In this document: in pieces, positions 42,906 to 54,755 of the stretch | How the letters are laid out: each line of letters opens with the position of its first letter | How positions within the stretch are numbered: the first letter of the stretch is position 1 | From: Zychaea mexicana | Lineage: Eukaryota > Mucoromycota > Mucoromycetes > Mucorales > Lichtheimiaceae | Assembly: GCF_025766255.1 (NCBI RefSeq) | Contig: NW_026516664.1 | Span: 496,001 to 560,000, forward strand | Direction: 5' to 3' | Length of the DNA stretch: 64,000 nucleotides | Made by a program: the position numbers and the translations under genes | The notes under the pieces: model-generated | Told to the model about the DNA's origin: nothing | The model's database searches: none | The model's input: only the letters and a program-made list of their open reading frames with translations

Positions 42906-45758
42906 CCAAAAAAGTATGAAGAGAAAAATTTTCTTTCGAAAAAGTTTTGTATTTGATCAAAGCAAATATATATGAAGATGTGCATGTGATTGACATAGGT
43001 GCTTCATTAAGTTTATCAGTCTGACAACACACTCGGGTAGAAATGACAGCCTTGGACTTCTTTCAGGTAAGGAGCATGTGTGCTTGCTAATTTTTAAATG
43101 GCTATAATGATCCATAAGGGTATCAGCGTAACCCCGTTTAAGACATCTATATAGTTAATCTTCCAATTTCCTTGCGCTGGTTCCCATCAAGCCGAGACTT
43201 TCCGATCTGTATTTGGTAAATAAAAGGCAGTCAGCATCAACTAGTATATAACGTGCTCATCCCTGGCTAACCATATTGATATTGTAATTACAGTAGCATA
43301 TTTATCATATTTTACGTCTTAATGATCCATTTCATATGATGCCGAAACATGTAATGACCACGTTGCACAAAACCATACCAAAGAGTACTGCAGCTCATCA
43401 ATATGCTATCAAATCCCACAAAAGCAACACACTGTGCGAGAAAAATATTGGGTATTAGAAGGCTCCTGAGATGCTGCCGCAGGTTAACGGTTTATAAAAG
43501 CCTCGCGAAATGCTATCGACACATATTAGCATCTCAGTTTCCTCAAGCCCTTCGACAGCCTTTTATTCTAGATGCCAAATCCTCGATGAACTACTCATTT
43601 TTGAGCATCTATAACAACATCGAAGAGAAGTGCTATATAGAGAGAGGAGCCATTTTTTATATGTGCGCGGCTACTTCCACTAATTAGTACATCGTGTGTA
43701 CCTGTCTGATACTATGTAATCACAATTAAGTGTAACACCTCATACAAGCACACCAATACTTCTATCACATTTAATTACTGGTAATTTAAATTAAAGGGAA
43801 AGATTTTAAAGCAAGTTTATAATGTTGACTTTTATAATAAGTGTGTGGAGCAGCTTTTGACCACTGCCTAATTGCAATGTTTCCCGGAGTTATCAACGGT
43901 TAGGTGGCAATATCTTAATTTTTCAAAAAGATTGTCCATTCGAGCTCAAGAAGAGTAAAAAGAGAGAATCAGAGAACGCATTGCAAAATCCACTACTGTG
44001 GCTAGGCTGACCGTTTATAGATCAAAAGTTTCTAACAAAGCAATGTACTAAAAGCACTTAACACCCAACCTGCCAGGGCTCTACTTACAAGGTAGCAATA
44101 TTAAAGTATGCGTCCGGACTCTTTGACACAAAAGGGCTACATATTACGCACCTGCGCATAACAACCTGCGACCGTCAAATGGGTGATATTGATTGGATCA
44201 AGTGTAATATATAGGAACAGAGTGTCCAACAGGGATTGTTGGTCCACTTGACTTCTTGTAAATATCTTGCCGCTAAAACAATGATGGGATCCTTGGCAAT
44301 GGCAATTCTGCTCTGTATTCTGCTGCGCCCTCACCTTCAACGTATGAGGAAAAAACACTGCTGCCTATGTAACTACAGTACTTCCATAGATCGCCGCACA
44401 CATTTATTCCTTGTTTTTGTTAAAACAAACATTCATCCTCCTCGTCCTCATTTCTAACCGCGCAATTCAATCGCACCCTTAAATTTTTTTGTAGCTCATG
44501 TGTTCAGTGAACATTTTGGCACTCGAAGCTTTTGTATTTGTTTCGGCCGGGAGGCTGGGCGCGTGCACTGACACGTCTTTCCAAAACAAGCGGCGAAAGT
44601 ATCGGAGGGTACACCCGCATGATGAAACATAGATTGTGCAAGGTGATACATGCCGATCACTGCTGCTAACATATTTGACTTCTTGACGACAACTGTTACT
44701 TACACATCTCTATCCCCTTCCTTTTGCTTTTGTGCTTTTTTACGTAACATGGTATAAGCGGCCCATAAGGCGAGCCAATCTTCCCTTGGTAATAACATCT
44801 CATTTCACGAGGAAATGTCTCCTTATCTGCAGCATAGTCCCTCTGAAAGGCATTACCATCAGCAGCAGCGCTTGATCTGAAGCCAAATATTGACTGACAG
44901 CTGCGAAACCGCGTTGCTAGACACTGTGCTTCCACCATACAAACTAAGCTATTGTTTTCGTATGTGTCTTTCCCCGGATGTATGATCGTTTAAAAAATGT
45001 TTAAACACCATCAGCAGCGCTTAATATGAAGCTAAACATAACTGAAAGCATTTTTTGAAGACACTTTAAGTAATACGGTGTGCACTTATTGCTAGGACAG
45101 TTTTTTTTATTACGCCGATGGTTTGTGAGCTTCATGTGCCACTCATGTATGAACTCGACAATATCGGATGAACCAGCGTTCCATTTTTCTCGTGCTTACC
45201 CGCTTACAGATTGGATAAGCGGCCGTCGTACACACAGAAGAAAGCAAAAGAGCCCACATCAAGAAAAAGTTGGATGTGCTCTACTTTTGTATATAAGGAA
45301 ACATATAAGGAGCAGCACGAGTATATGTTACGCTTTCGTGAGCCTGAATTGTATTGACATTTCTATTTGTTTGTTTGTTGTGAGCATACAGACAAAGAGC
45401 GAAATAGGATAAGATGCACGCCGTAATGCAAATAAGAATGCCAGCCTTCTTTTCCCCTAAAGTGTGTCCAAAAAGCAATCTGTAGTTGCCTGTCTGTGGC
45501 GTTTGCTTATCATTATATGAAGATATGACTGCACCTTTGCTAGAAAGACATGATTAGCGGTATGTATGTAAGTTTCAGCCTTTGGGCTCGGACTCTCCCT
45601 TCTATTGAAGGAAGTGTAAACATTACAAGCAACAACAACAGGAAAAGCCTGTGCATAGATAGAGATGATGAAACAACAAGAGACTATTTACCTATTCATC
45701 TTCCCGCTTGTTGTTGTTGCTTCTCTTTCTCTCCGAAGATATCTGCATTGATAAAAAG
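42906..45758. other. Intergenic, AT-rich
   Basis: About 2.9 kb with no supported gene. Open frames up to about 110 codons (for example 43403-43687 and 45080-45412, plus) lack family features. The region just before 45759 has a CT-rich stretch likely belonging to the CotH promoter and leader. Confidence 0.5.
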
Positions 45759-48320
45759 ATGATTCGAGTTCTTCTTTTTGGTAAGTAGTAAATACACACT
45801 AGGAAGTTGTTGCTCATCTTTTTCACTATAAGGAGTTAGCATACCCAAGGAAACTCATGAATACGTTTAGTCGTTGCCACAGTGTTTTATTTCTGCTTGT
45901 ACAAATTGCACTACGATACTGGATTTTCGCTGCCTTGCCATGGTGTGATCGAAGAAAAACAATTCAAAAGTCATTATCATCATAAAAGCTGCTATTGTGT
46001 CATTTCTCATCCCGAGCATGGTGATGATGAGAACCGCAGTAGCAGCAGTTCAATAATGGCCGTGATGGTTGACAACAAGCCATATCCCTTGGAACCTGGG
46101 GTGCGTGGAATACCTCTTTTACACTGTGGAATTGCGCCTATGGCTAATGGCGGCGCTTACTACTATGTTAAAACCCACATCGGCAACAGCAACAGCAGCA
46201 GCAACAGCAATAATGATGTCGCAATGGCACTTACCATCGACGAGCGCGAGCATTTTGTCAGGCGAAGAGATCATCGACTCCATCTACCACAGCAATACCG
46301 TCGTGAAAATGACGGCTACGATGACCTTCTTGCACGTTTAAAACGGATGAGAAAGTACCGTCAGCCGACACATGACTTTTACAATCGGACACAAAACAAA
46401 TGGCCTATCCGTCCTTTGCCTCAACTTTATAAGCCGCTCTCGGCAATCCATCGCGTCGATCCAACTCCTGTTACTACGATGGACCGTCGTACCAAATACT
46501 ACACAGACGAAGTGCCAACAATCTATTTTATTGCAGACCCAGCTGAGATAGCCTCGATGCATGAACATAGAATGGAGAAAATCAAAGTAACAGCCAGAAT
46601 GTTTTACATTAGGTAAAAGTGAAATTACAAGAAGCTTATATATGTCCATCCAAAAGAACAAAAATATGCTTTTTGTTCGCTCCTATTTGTTTAAATAAGC
46701 TAATGTAAATCTGCATGTAGCTCTTCCCAAATACATGAATTCTCGAATGTTAGGCTCAGGGTTGCCGGGCGGAGCTCCCGATCCATACCTAAACTGAGCT
46801 ATGATATAAAGATCCGCAAACAAGCAGATGCAACTCTGAATGGATACCGTCGTCTCAAACTGCGTGCCTTCGGCTACGACCCTTCGTATATACGCGAAAA
46901 TTTGGCTTATCGAGTATTGGAGTCTTTGGGTATGCCTGCTTCATCTTTCTCTTATGTCAGGTATGTACTGTGTACCTCATTGTACCGACCGAAAGTACTG
47001 TGGTGTATGCGAAAAATCATGAACGGCCAGAGTACTGTAACTCATGATATAACCGCGTCAGGAGTTAATGTGCTATCGCTATATTAAAAATCAAACAACT
47101 TTACTTTGTTCTCTAGAATGTTTATCAATGATCAAGCAATCGGTCTCTTTGGGTTGGTAGAAGCTTACACTGATTCGTGGCCACAGAACGAGTTTGGGTA
47201 TGGCCAAAACGAGTACCAACAAGGGTTCCTGTATCAAGCCAAGTCCGTGAAAGTTCTTGGTAGACCGACACAGTATATCTCAGATTTACGATATCACAAC
47301 AGCAGCAGTAGTAATGACGACAATGAAAATATCAGCAATCCAAAAGAGTATCCTTATGCTCAGGGACAGTACAAGATTAAGGCTAAACCATCGCTCGGTG
47401 ACAGCTCATTTATTCCGCTTGCCGAACTTATAGAATTTATTGCTCAAGCGCCTACAGACGACAGTCCGCAAACAATCAGAGAGTGGCAACAACATCTTGA
47501 TATGGAAAGCGTCCTTAGAAGGTATATCTCCTATCCTATAATCATCAAATATTTAAAATATATGGATACATGACTACCAAGAAACAAACTCTCATAATAT
47601 CTATTATATATCTACTTGAATGAAACAAGTTTGGCACTAGAGATCATAATTGGTTTTGCAGACGGATTCATTAGCATGGCTGATAATTACTGCTTGTACC
47701 AAAACGGATATAATTCGACTCAATTTATATTTGTTCCGGCCGATTTGGATTCTACGTTTGGACAGACTTTACTACCAATATCTCAGATGCTTGACGGCGA
47801 CTACACTCAGTATCCAGGGTTCCAAAACCGCGGTTTTCTCAACAAGATATTACAAGTACGGCCGTTCAAGGATCGATTTGAAAGCTTGCTCAAGAATATC
47901 GCTAGAAGACTCATCAATTTGGATGTCTTGGACGAAACCATTGATGATCTGGTGACTATGCTCAAACAAGATGTAAAATGGGATCAGTCGCTTCCTCGTG
48001 TTCATCCCGGCGGCCCAATTAAGCTCTGCAACCCTCAGATGCCGGACGACAAGAAGAATACCAAAGAGACGACACATATTGGCGCGATGACACCAATGCC
48101 TATTACGAGTGCTATAGAAGATACTGGTTACCGAATAGATGCTGCCGCGTTTCCTATATTTGGGGATGCCGTCCGCGATACCTGTAAAATTCTGACAACC
48201 AATCGTGTCACTTTTACAGCGGCAGTGTATGAATCGACAGGTCATATTTCACTTGCAGGAGTCAAGGAATATATAGCTAACAGTAGTCGTGCCATACGAA
48301 ATTTTTATGGCATTTCATAA
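45759..48320 (+). CDS. cotH: CotH-family secreted/cell-surface protein
   Basis: Five exons: 45759-45780, 45883-46612, 46721-46960, 47117-47521, 47630-48320, giving 695 aa. The first 15 residues (MIRVLLFVFYFCLYK) look like a signal peptide split by an intron. An N-terminal beta-rich region (to about 150) contains the VDNKPYPLEPG segment usual for mucoralean CotH. The kinase-like core follows: RRLKLRAFGYDPSYIRE, VFIND-type MFINDQAIGLFGLVEAY, YQQGFLYQ, MADNYCLYQNG and FVPADLDSTFGQ, whose Asp residues are likely metal ligands. Bacterial CotH is a spore-coat protein kinase; several Mucorales homologues are surface proteins that contact host cells. This one ends NFYGIS with no hydrophobic GPI tail, so secretion without an anchor is inferred. 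The published host-contact peptide motif was not seen. Confidence 0.9.
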
Positions 48321-49283
48321 TCCTGGAAACTGCTATATCATTAAAATATGTGTTAATGTATATCTTAAAAAAAAAGAATGTACAGTAATATTTTGCTTGC
48401 CTACTGCTTTCTTTCTTCGCGATTACAGTATTTATCAATTCTCGTTGCGCAGTTCTCATTATAAATTATCCATGTGTGATATTACGAATGGTATATATGA
48501 AAAAAATAGTCGTCCCTATATATAATAAGAATTGAGGAAGCACTCTTTGCACTATAGAGATAGCAGCAGTTTAAGCAGGGGAGTTGCTTCATGATCCATG
48601 GTTGTCGTTGATTTTATAATAAAAATTACATATTTTTTGGATACCACCGCGGCGCTGTTCACAGCATCGAGTCCACACAATATATATATTTTATATATGC
48701 ATAACTGATGTTGATTATGTATACATGGTTCTAATTCTATATAAAAACTCTGTTACCTCTGAAGAAATGATTCCAACTACAGTACTGTAATGTGAGAGCT
48801 TACAATGAAATAATAATTAAAGTGTTAACAATGATCGGGAACTGCATTGATTAGTTTTTAGGTCATTTTATTTCGACATGTAGGCAAGATCCTCTATCGT
48901 TTTTAAGACGACTAGCAGCATTTCTTTTCCGGCAAACTTTCTCATATGTAAAACTCGTTTCCGTTTTCGTTTTGATGGACGGCAGCGAAAAATAACTTCA
49001 ATTCTTAGGATAGCACGGCATGATTTGTACCCTTGTTACTACAACTAACAGATGACCGGTGCGTTCTTCGGCAAGTATTTAATAGCACATTCGAATATCC
49101 AGAAACGTATATTACGGAGGGTGATTGACTTTTATAGGACGATAACCTACGTGTTCACATCTTAAAGAAGAAAGCCATTTCGTTGCCATGGAGGATTGCT
49201 CAGTAATGAATTGATGAAAAATGCATTGATCTCAGTGCGACAAGCTGGACGGATGTTACACAAAAGGCTGAGCATGCGTAAGG
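48321..49283. other. Intergenic
   Basis: AT-rich 3' flank of CotH and upstream DNA of the NmrA-like gene. Nothing is supported apart from the TATA element at its end. Confidence 0.6.
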
Positions 49284-49290
49284 TATAAAA
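49284..49290 (+). promoter_or_regulatory. TATA box of the NmrA-like gene
   Basis: TATAAAA stands 118 bp before the ATG at 49402, with a CT-rich leader between. Confidence 0.5.
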
Positions 49291-49401
49291 AATTCCAGTG
49301 CATAAAACTGTACTGTACTCCCATTATCTCTTTGCTCTCACAGTTCCATCTATATCATAGCCGCTATCGTTATTACATCCTTGAATTATTATAGAAAAAT
49401 A

Positions 49402-50252
49402 ATGTCAACCGAACGCATCTTCGTTACCGGACCCACTGGAAAAGTTGGATCCCTTGTAGTTCGGGAACTCATTAAACGAGACGTATCCGTCACTGTCTAT
49501 GCTCGTTCTCCAGAAAAGGTGCAGAAAAACGCCCATACGACCGTGGTTCAAGGCGATTTCAACGACTTGACACCATTTGAAAACGCCATTTCCGGACACA
49601 CCCGCTTGTTCTGCTCGTTGTGGGCACCGCCGACGACGCAAAAACCAAAACCGAGCTTGCACAAAAGGCATATGACGCCGGTGTAAAGCAGGTGGTAGAC
49701 CTTTCAGCAATAGAGCTGCCTTGGCGAACCTATGCTCTTACCAACGTACTTGAACAAGCAGAGGAAAAAATCTTCAACTTGCCGAACCGCGGTAGCTATG
49801 TTTCTCTGCGACCCACGAACTTTATGACCGATACTCTTTATGTGGTGGATTCGATCAAAACCAAAGATGCCATTATTGATGCGGCTAGCCCGGAAGAACT
49901 GCAAGAATGGATCTCCCCACGAGACATAGCTGAAGTCGGTGTCAATGTTTTGCTCGATCCGGTGGAAAAACACGGTGATGCCGCGTATGAGCTCATTGGT
50001 GACCTTATCACTCCGGTGCAGCGTGCAGCTATTCTGACCGGTGCCGTGAGGCGAAAAATCACTTACAAGCAAATTCCTGTCCAAGAGCTGTATGACTTCT
50101 ACTTGAAAATGTTTAATTTTTATGCTCTGGCGTACTACTTGGCGGCCTATAATCGCACCAACCCTGTGGTTCGCGGTCTGCCGATACTGCTTGGCCGAGA
50201 ACCCGAATCGTACGAGGCGTGTGTTGCCAATAACAAACAAGCCTTCCAATAG
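49402..50252 (+). pseudogene. NmrA-like NAD(P)-binding protein with one frame break
   Basis: Intronless. The first frame begins MSTERIFVTGPTGKVGSLVV, a Rossmann nucleotide-binding start (GxTGxxG), and runs through VVQGDFNDLTPFENAISGHT to about 49609. A second frame, offset by one base, then carries LVVGTADDAKTKTELAQKAY, YVSLRPTNFMTD, EWISPRDIAEVGVNVL and a normal stop. The family (NmrA-like/atypical SDR) is continuous here, and no GT-AG intron fits, so one base appears lost at TTGTTCTGCTC. The remaining ~280 residues are otherwise well conserved, so either the gene was disabled recently or the assembly has an error. Function would be NAD(P)-dependent redox sensing or reduction; the substrate is unknown. 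Confidence 0.75.
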
Positions 50253-51208
50253 TGCATACAGTAATATCTTTATAGATAGTTAGCATTTGTATTCTCGTAT
50301 AACACAAAACAGTGGTTAATGCGTACTTTATTTCAAATAACTGTTTATGCAATCCTGCGTAATGTATAGTTACCCGTAAAGCAAAAAACAGACCAAGTGG
50401 TCCAGCACCAGAGATCAAGACGTCAACGTTCTCTTACCATCCTTTTTTCCTGACTCGTGGTGATTTAAGAGTTGTTGCTGTTGCTGTTGTAACTTAGCGT
50501 GTAGTAGTTATCAGATACGTAAGCTGGAAGAACCAGCAATCGGAAGTACACAATTGCTTAAATAGTACTAGAAAAATAAGGCACGGTGGTTTCGGAGCCA
50601 AGACCTCTGCTTCTTCCAGTATGAAGCATATTGACTCAGAGGAAAGGAGTTTTCGATTTTCGTCACCCTTATTTCCTACGAATTCGCTCTATGCAGATCA
50701 GAACCCCTTTTTCGGGTTATTCGGTGCAACACCAACCGAATTTACTAAATTGGCAAAATCCTAATACCAGAAACTAAATCACAGTACCGTTAAGTACGTG
50801 CAACTTTTATATTTAGATATCTCATGTACTACTCTTGTGTGAAAGGGATTGTTATCTGAAAGAGAACAACGTTTATTCGATTAGTGATATTGATGAGTAT
50901 ATATAGTAGTAGGGGCTAACTGTCACATCTTGAAAAAAAGGAACGTTCTTCCTCAATATCAGGCGCTGCGAAATTTGTCGCGAGTTTGCGATTGCCCTAA
51001 CTTTTTGAAGAGAAAACTCTTTGTTGTGTGTTTGCATGACAAATTATCTGTTGTCCTATACTCTTCATTGCTAACATGTTTAAAGAGAAATTGTCAAATA
51101 ATGAGATGTGTACGCTGATGACACTTTACAACCCACTTTATTCATGAAAAGGTGCACAAGATAGTTTAAGCGCGCAAAACATTTATCTTTGCATTTCACT
51201 CATATAAG
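50253..51208. other. Intergenic
   Basis: No gene is supported. It includes AT-rich DNA and a short TTG/CTG run near 50470-50490. Confidence 0.6.
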
Positions 51209-51409
51209 CTATTCCACGCATTCAAATTTTCCCAACATATCATGTTCGCATGGCCAACCGGAGCAGCAAGGAGTTTGACTACGAGGATCACAAACATTCC
51301 CAGTAGCAATACAAGTGCCACTATCATCAGCAGAAACCAGCACGGAAGCCAGCATTGAGGCCAAAACCACGGAAAGAGAAAGGCGTTGGAGAGAGAAAAC
51401 TTGAACCAT
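51209..51409 (-). CDS. Small secreted six-cysteine (knottin-like) protein
   Basis: Single exon, 66 aa from ATG 51409. A 26-residue signal peptide is evident (MVQVFSLQRL then a Leu/Val/Ala core ending VSA), leaving about 40 residues. The mature part has six cysteines spaced C-x6-C-x7-CC-x4-C-x9-C, the cysteine order of inhibitor-cystine-knot folds. An in-frame ATG at 51439 would add ten residues before the signal peptide and is less likely. ICK peptides include protease inhibitors, antimicrobial peptides, receptor ligands and animal venom components; no function can be assigned here. It stands alone between intergenic stretches and has its own TATA box. Confidence 0.72.
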   Translation of the reverse strand: MVQVFSLQRLSLSVVLASMLASVLVSADDSGTCIATGNVCDPRSQTPCCSGWPCEHDMLGKFECVE

Positions 51410-51565
51410 GTTTGTCTTGTTTACTATAAGCGTGTACATATAAATTATGGTAGTTGAATAGATTTAAAGGTACATAGTAGTGAAATTAAGAAAAGATGAC
51501 TTACAATGAGTGAGGATCACAAAAATATTTGATATAGAGCAAAAGCGTTCTGTAGAAAAACGAGC

Positions 51566-51574
51566 CTTTTATAC
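51566..51574 (-). promoter_or_regulatory. TATA box of the small secreted protein gene
   Basis: On the minus strand TATAAAAGG lies about 160 bp upstream of the ATG at 51409. Confidence 0.5.
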
Positions 51575-52367
51575 TAAAAGACTGACTGTAATTCTACCTC
51601 TGCAAGGTAAAAGGGGCTAGGAAATGTAACGCCATCTGTAGAGCATACTGCATTGTAACTTCCTATGATACAGAAGTAAAAACCATATGCATTAAATCAA
51701 GCCCAGCCCTTCCTTATTACGCCACACAAGGATCATCAATTGAGCACATCTGGCTATATATTTATATTGAAAAAGTTGACGAAAAAGTAACACTACAGAT
51801 GATACTCTCTACCTATTAACTTGACAGCCCATTACACAAATGTTGAATATAAATACTATTATTCTAAATGTGCTGACAGCTAATGTATTTCTTGGAGAAG
51901 AAATCTCATACCTTCTCTGTATTCTGCGTCGTATATGTGGAAATGAAGATCATTATGCATGATTGCGTCTATGCAGCACATCACTCCTTAAAGTATGTAT
52001 CTGTGCAGATGCAGATATTTTGGGATCATCGCCACATATATCAATTCACCTACAGCCAGACTCCGTTTTTTGCAGTTCAAACAGCATTTAGGTGAAGATG
52101 GCAAAGTGGCAACATCCTTTATGATAGGCAATTTGCCAGCAATAATAAATCGAAGGAAATATGAATATATACAGCGGTTCCCCGTTTAATTTCACACTCA
52201 ACAAGATAAACCCTCAATTAATACGGTAAGTGTATGCCGTATATGTACATAAGAGTAAAGGTAATGAATATGATTTCGTGTGTTGGGTGGATACGAAAAC
52301 TAAGTTGTATAAGGTACATTACAGTTTTGGTGATGGGAGCAAGATGTTGTGCTAATAGATTGTAACC
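51575..52367. other. Intergenic
   Basis: AT-rich DNA between the promoter of the secreted peptide gene and the end of the MutY gene. Nothing is supported. Confidence 0.6.
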
Positions 52368-54548
52368 TTAGGACTTGTTGGCAGCAGCGACAAAAAATGA
52401 TTTGATGTCCGCTGTTTTCGGCGCTGCAGTCGTCTTCTTCTTTTTAGCATTTGTTGGGTTTGTACTGCTTTTGCTCGCCTTTGTCGCCGTTGTGGTCTGT
52501 ATTAATGACATATGATTTGGTATATCAATATCAAACCAATGACGAGGGGGACCGAATGAGAAGAGAAAAGGTCCATGTGAAATCTCTTACCTTTTTGTTT
52601 TGAAACTTTTCCAACAATGCCAGGGCCTTTTTTAGCCCTGTAGGAATAGGTGAAGTTTTCAACTCATCGCTAGTGACCCACTTGACTTGTTCTTTGTCAT
52701 CCACAACAGTTCCCTCCGAAACATGGATCCATTCGACATGATACACCTTGCGAATATGGGAAAAAAGATGCACAACGTTTCCAAGATCCTGTCTCTGTGA
52801 TACTGCTCCCTTTGCAGTGATGTCCAGGTCATAACGTTCGCATAGATAGTCGCTTGCCTTGACTGCTCGTTCATTGTAAGTTGTGGTCAAACTTCCCAAT
52901 TCTAAGCTTGGAAATTCCCATAGCCCTGCCAATAATCCCGTATCCGGCCTTTTGGAAATCAAGAACTTCGAATCAAGTTGGATGATATAGACTGCGCATT
53001 CTAATAACAATGTAAAAAAAGGTCAGAAAGAAAGATGCACAGCTAGTCCTCTTGATCTTCCCGTACTTTCTCTTTTAAAATATTCTAACCTTCATTTCGA
53101 GCCTTCTTCTTTTCTGGCTTTGCCGGATATCTATTGAAGCATATTTCAATCTAAATGTTATGTTTTCTGAATGCAATATCATACCTAGTGACAGCATAAT
53201 CTTCGTCTTCGCGCAAGACTGTTTGTATTTCAGGGCAATGAGCGCACTCTAAAGACAATCGTGGTGTAAATCAATGAGCGTTGTAAAACAAGCAAGGTAA
53301 AAAGAAACATTAACTTACCATGTTCCATTTCCTCCCGTTTGCGCTTCTTTTGTTCCCAGAACTTCTCTGCTTTTAATCGTGAATAGACGTCTCGTTGTGT
53401 AAAAGCATAACAGTTGCTTTGTAAAGGACAAGATCCACATTGAGGATTCTGTGGAGTGCAAACAGTTGCACCTAGCTCCATCAACGCTTGATTAAAATCG
53501 CCTGGCCTTTCCTTTGATACTAATTTCGCAGCAATTTCCCTTATAGGGGTATTTGATTCACATAAGTAACAGAGTCTAAGTCTAGCATCTGCTATGGAAC
53601 CGTTTCCTACCAAAACAACTCGACAGTACTGGATTTCTTAGGATCGGCACCAATGGCACGCAGACGAGCAATAACACGGATTACGTTACCGTCAACGACA
53701 GGTACACACTGGTTGAACACAATGGATGCAACAGCACCAGCCGTATACCGTCCAACACCAGAGATGTGTTTTTGCAAGTCGTCAGCATTGTTTGGCAAAG
53801 ACCCATCGAATTCATTGCACACTTTTTGCGCACCCTCCCATAACCGACGTGCCCGAGAGTAGTAGCCTAATCCTGCCCATAGCTCGTTAACTTTCTAAAT
53901 ACATGTTCTTTTTAGGTTATTTGTACAGTATCCTGTGGAACAATAATCAGATAAATTGAATTTGTACCTCAATATCGGCATTCGCCAATGCTTGCATCGT
54001 TGGAAAAGTTGTCATCCATCGCTTGTAGTACTCAATGACAGTAGCAACTTGCGTCTACGATGCTTCTATCAACCAATCTATACAGAGATACTTTCAAGGT
54101 ATCAAGATTTTGGATCCTCTCGTTTACCTGTTGCAGCATGATTTCGCTCACCCAAACTATAAAAAGGGAAAGGGAGAGGACGTGTCAGACGCCATAATGG
54201 CAACATGCTTTTTTCTTTATCTTCCAAGCAAGCATAATATATAGCATATACCTTCATATGCTCTTTGGCTGAGAGCCTGTTGTTGTGTTTGCGCAAAAAT
54301 ATTAGGTATCTATTCGTCCTTGGGAGCCAAACTATATAAAATGACAGGTGATCGCTAACCTCAAAGTCGAGATCGGTACGCGTTGGTTTACGCCAAGGCA
54401 TATTCGTTCGTTTTTCGCGATCGTAGTAATCAAGCAATCGCTCTTGGATCAAACTTCGATCTTGAGCAGACACTGTATGGTACAAATTGCCGTGAGCGAG
54501 ACAACCTGTTTGAACGCAGTCTTCAATATCAAGTTCGTTGATTGTCAT
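52368..54548 (-). CDS. MUTYH: A/G-specific adenine DNA glycosylase (MutY homologue)
   Basis: Ten exons: 54548-54360, 54276-54252, 54156-54128, 54054-53968, 53894-53611, 53539-53319, 53248-53185, 53130-53090, 53000-52591, 52496-52368, giving 492 aa. The enzyme removes adenine mispaired with 8-oxoguanine in nucleus and mitochondria. The HhH-GPD domain has [17 protein letters not shown] with catalytic Glu about 76, and [12 protein letters not shown] and VVDGNVIRV with Asp about 178. The iron-sulphur loop is complete, C-x6-C-x2-C-x5-C (Cys about 232, 239, 242, 248). A C-terminal NUDIX-like domain (about 310-450, [15 protein letters not shown]) reads the 8-oxoG. The tail is Lys/Thr-rich and ends TADIKSFFV near the C-terminus, a degenerate PCNA-binding box. 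It lies 208 bp downstream of COA8 on the same strand. Confidence 0.95.
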
Positions 54549-54755
54549 GTTCTTTGAGGCTTTCAGCAACAAAAAAAAAGAGAGAATGAAAGGTTGCAGG
54601 GGCGGAAGCGAAGTTACCAACAATTGAAAAGGTTTGTGTAACATAGATCGGAAAGCAACAATGAGTGTGCACAAAATAAAACATAACAGACGAGATATGT
54701 ATACGGTATCCTTCTTTTAATGCTTTTAGCACATACAAAAGCCTGTGCATTTTCT

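Noticed and set aside
43403..43687. 94-codon plus frame
   Set aside because: No features beyond an open frame in AT-rich DNA.
47541..47629. Alternative CotH exon 5 start near the in-frame ATG at 47619
   Set aside because: It is not preceded by an AG acceptor in the right phase; the acceptor ending at 47629 joins LR to SLALEIIIGFADG as the family requires.
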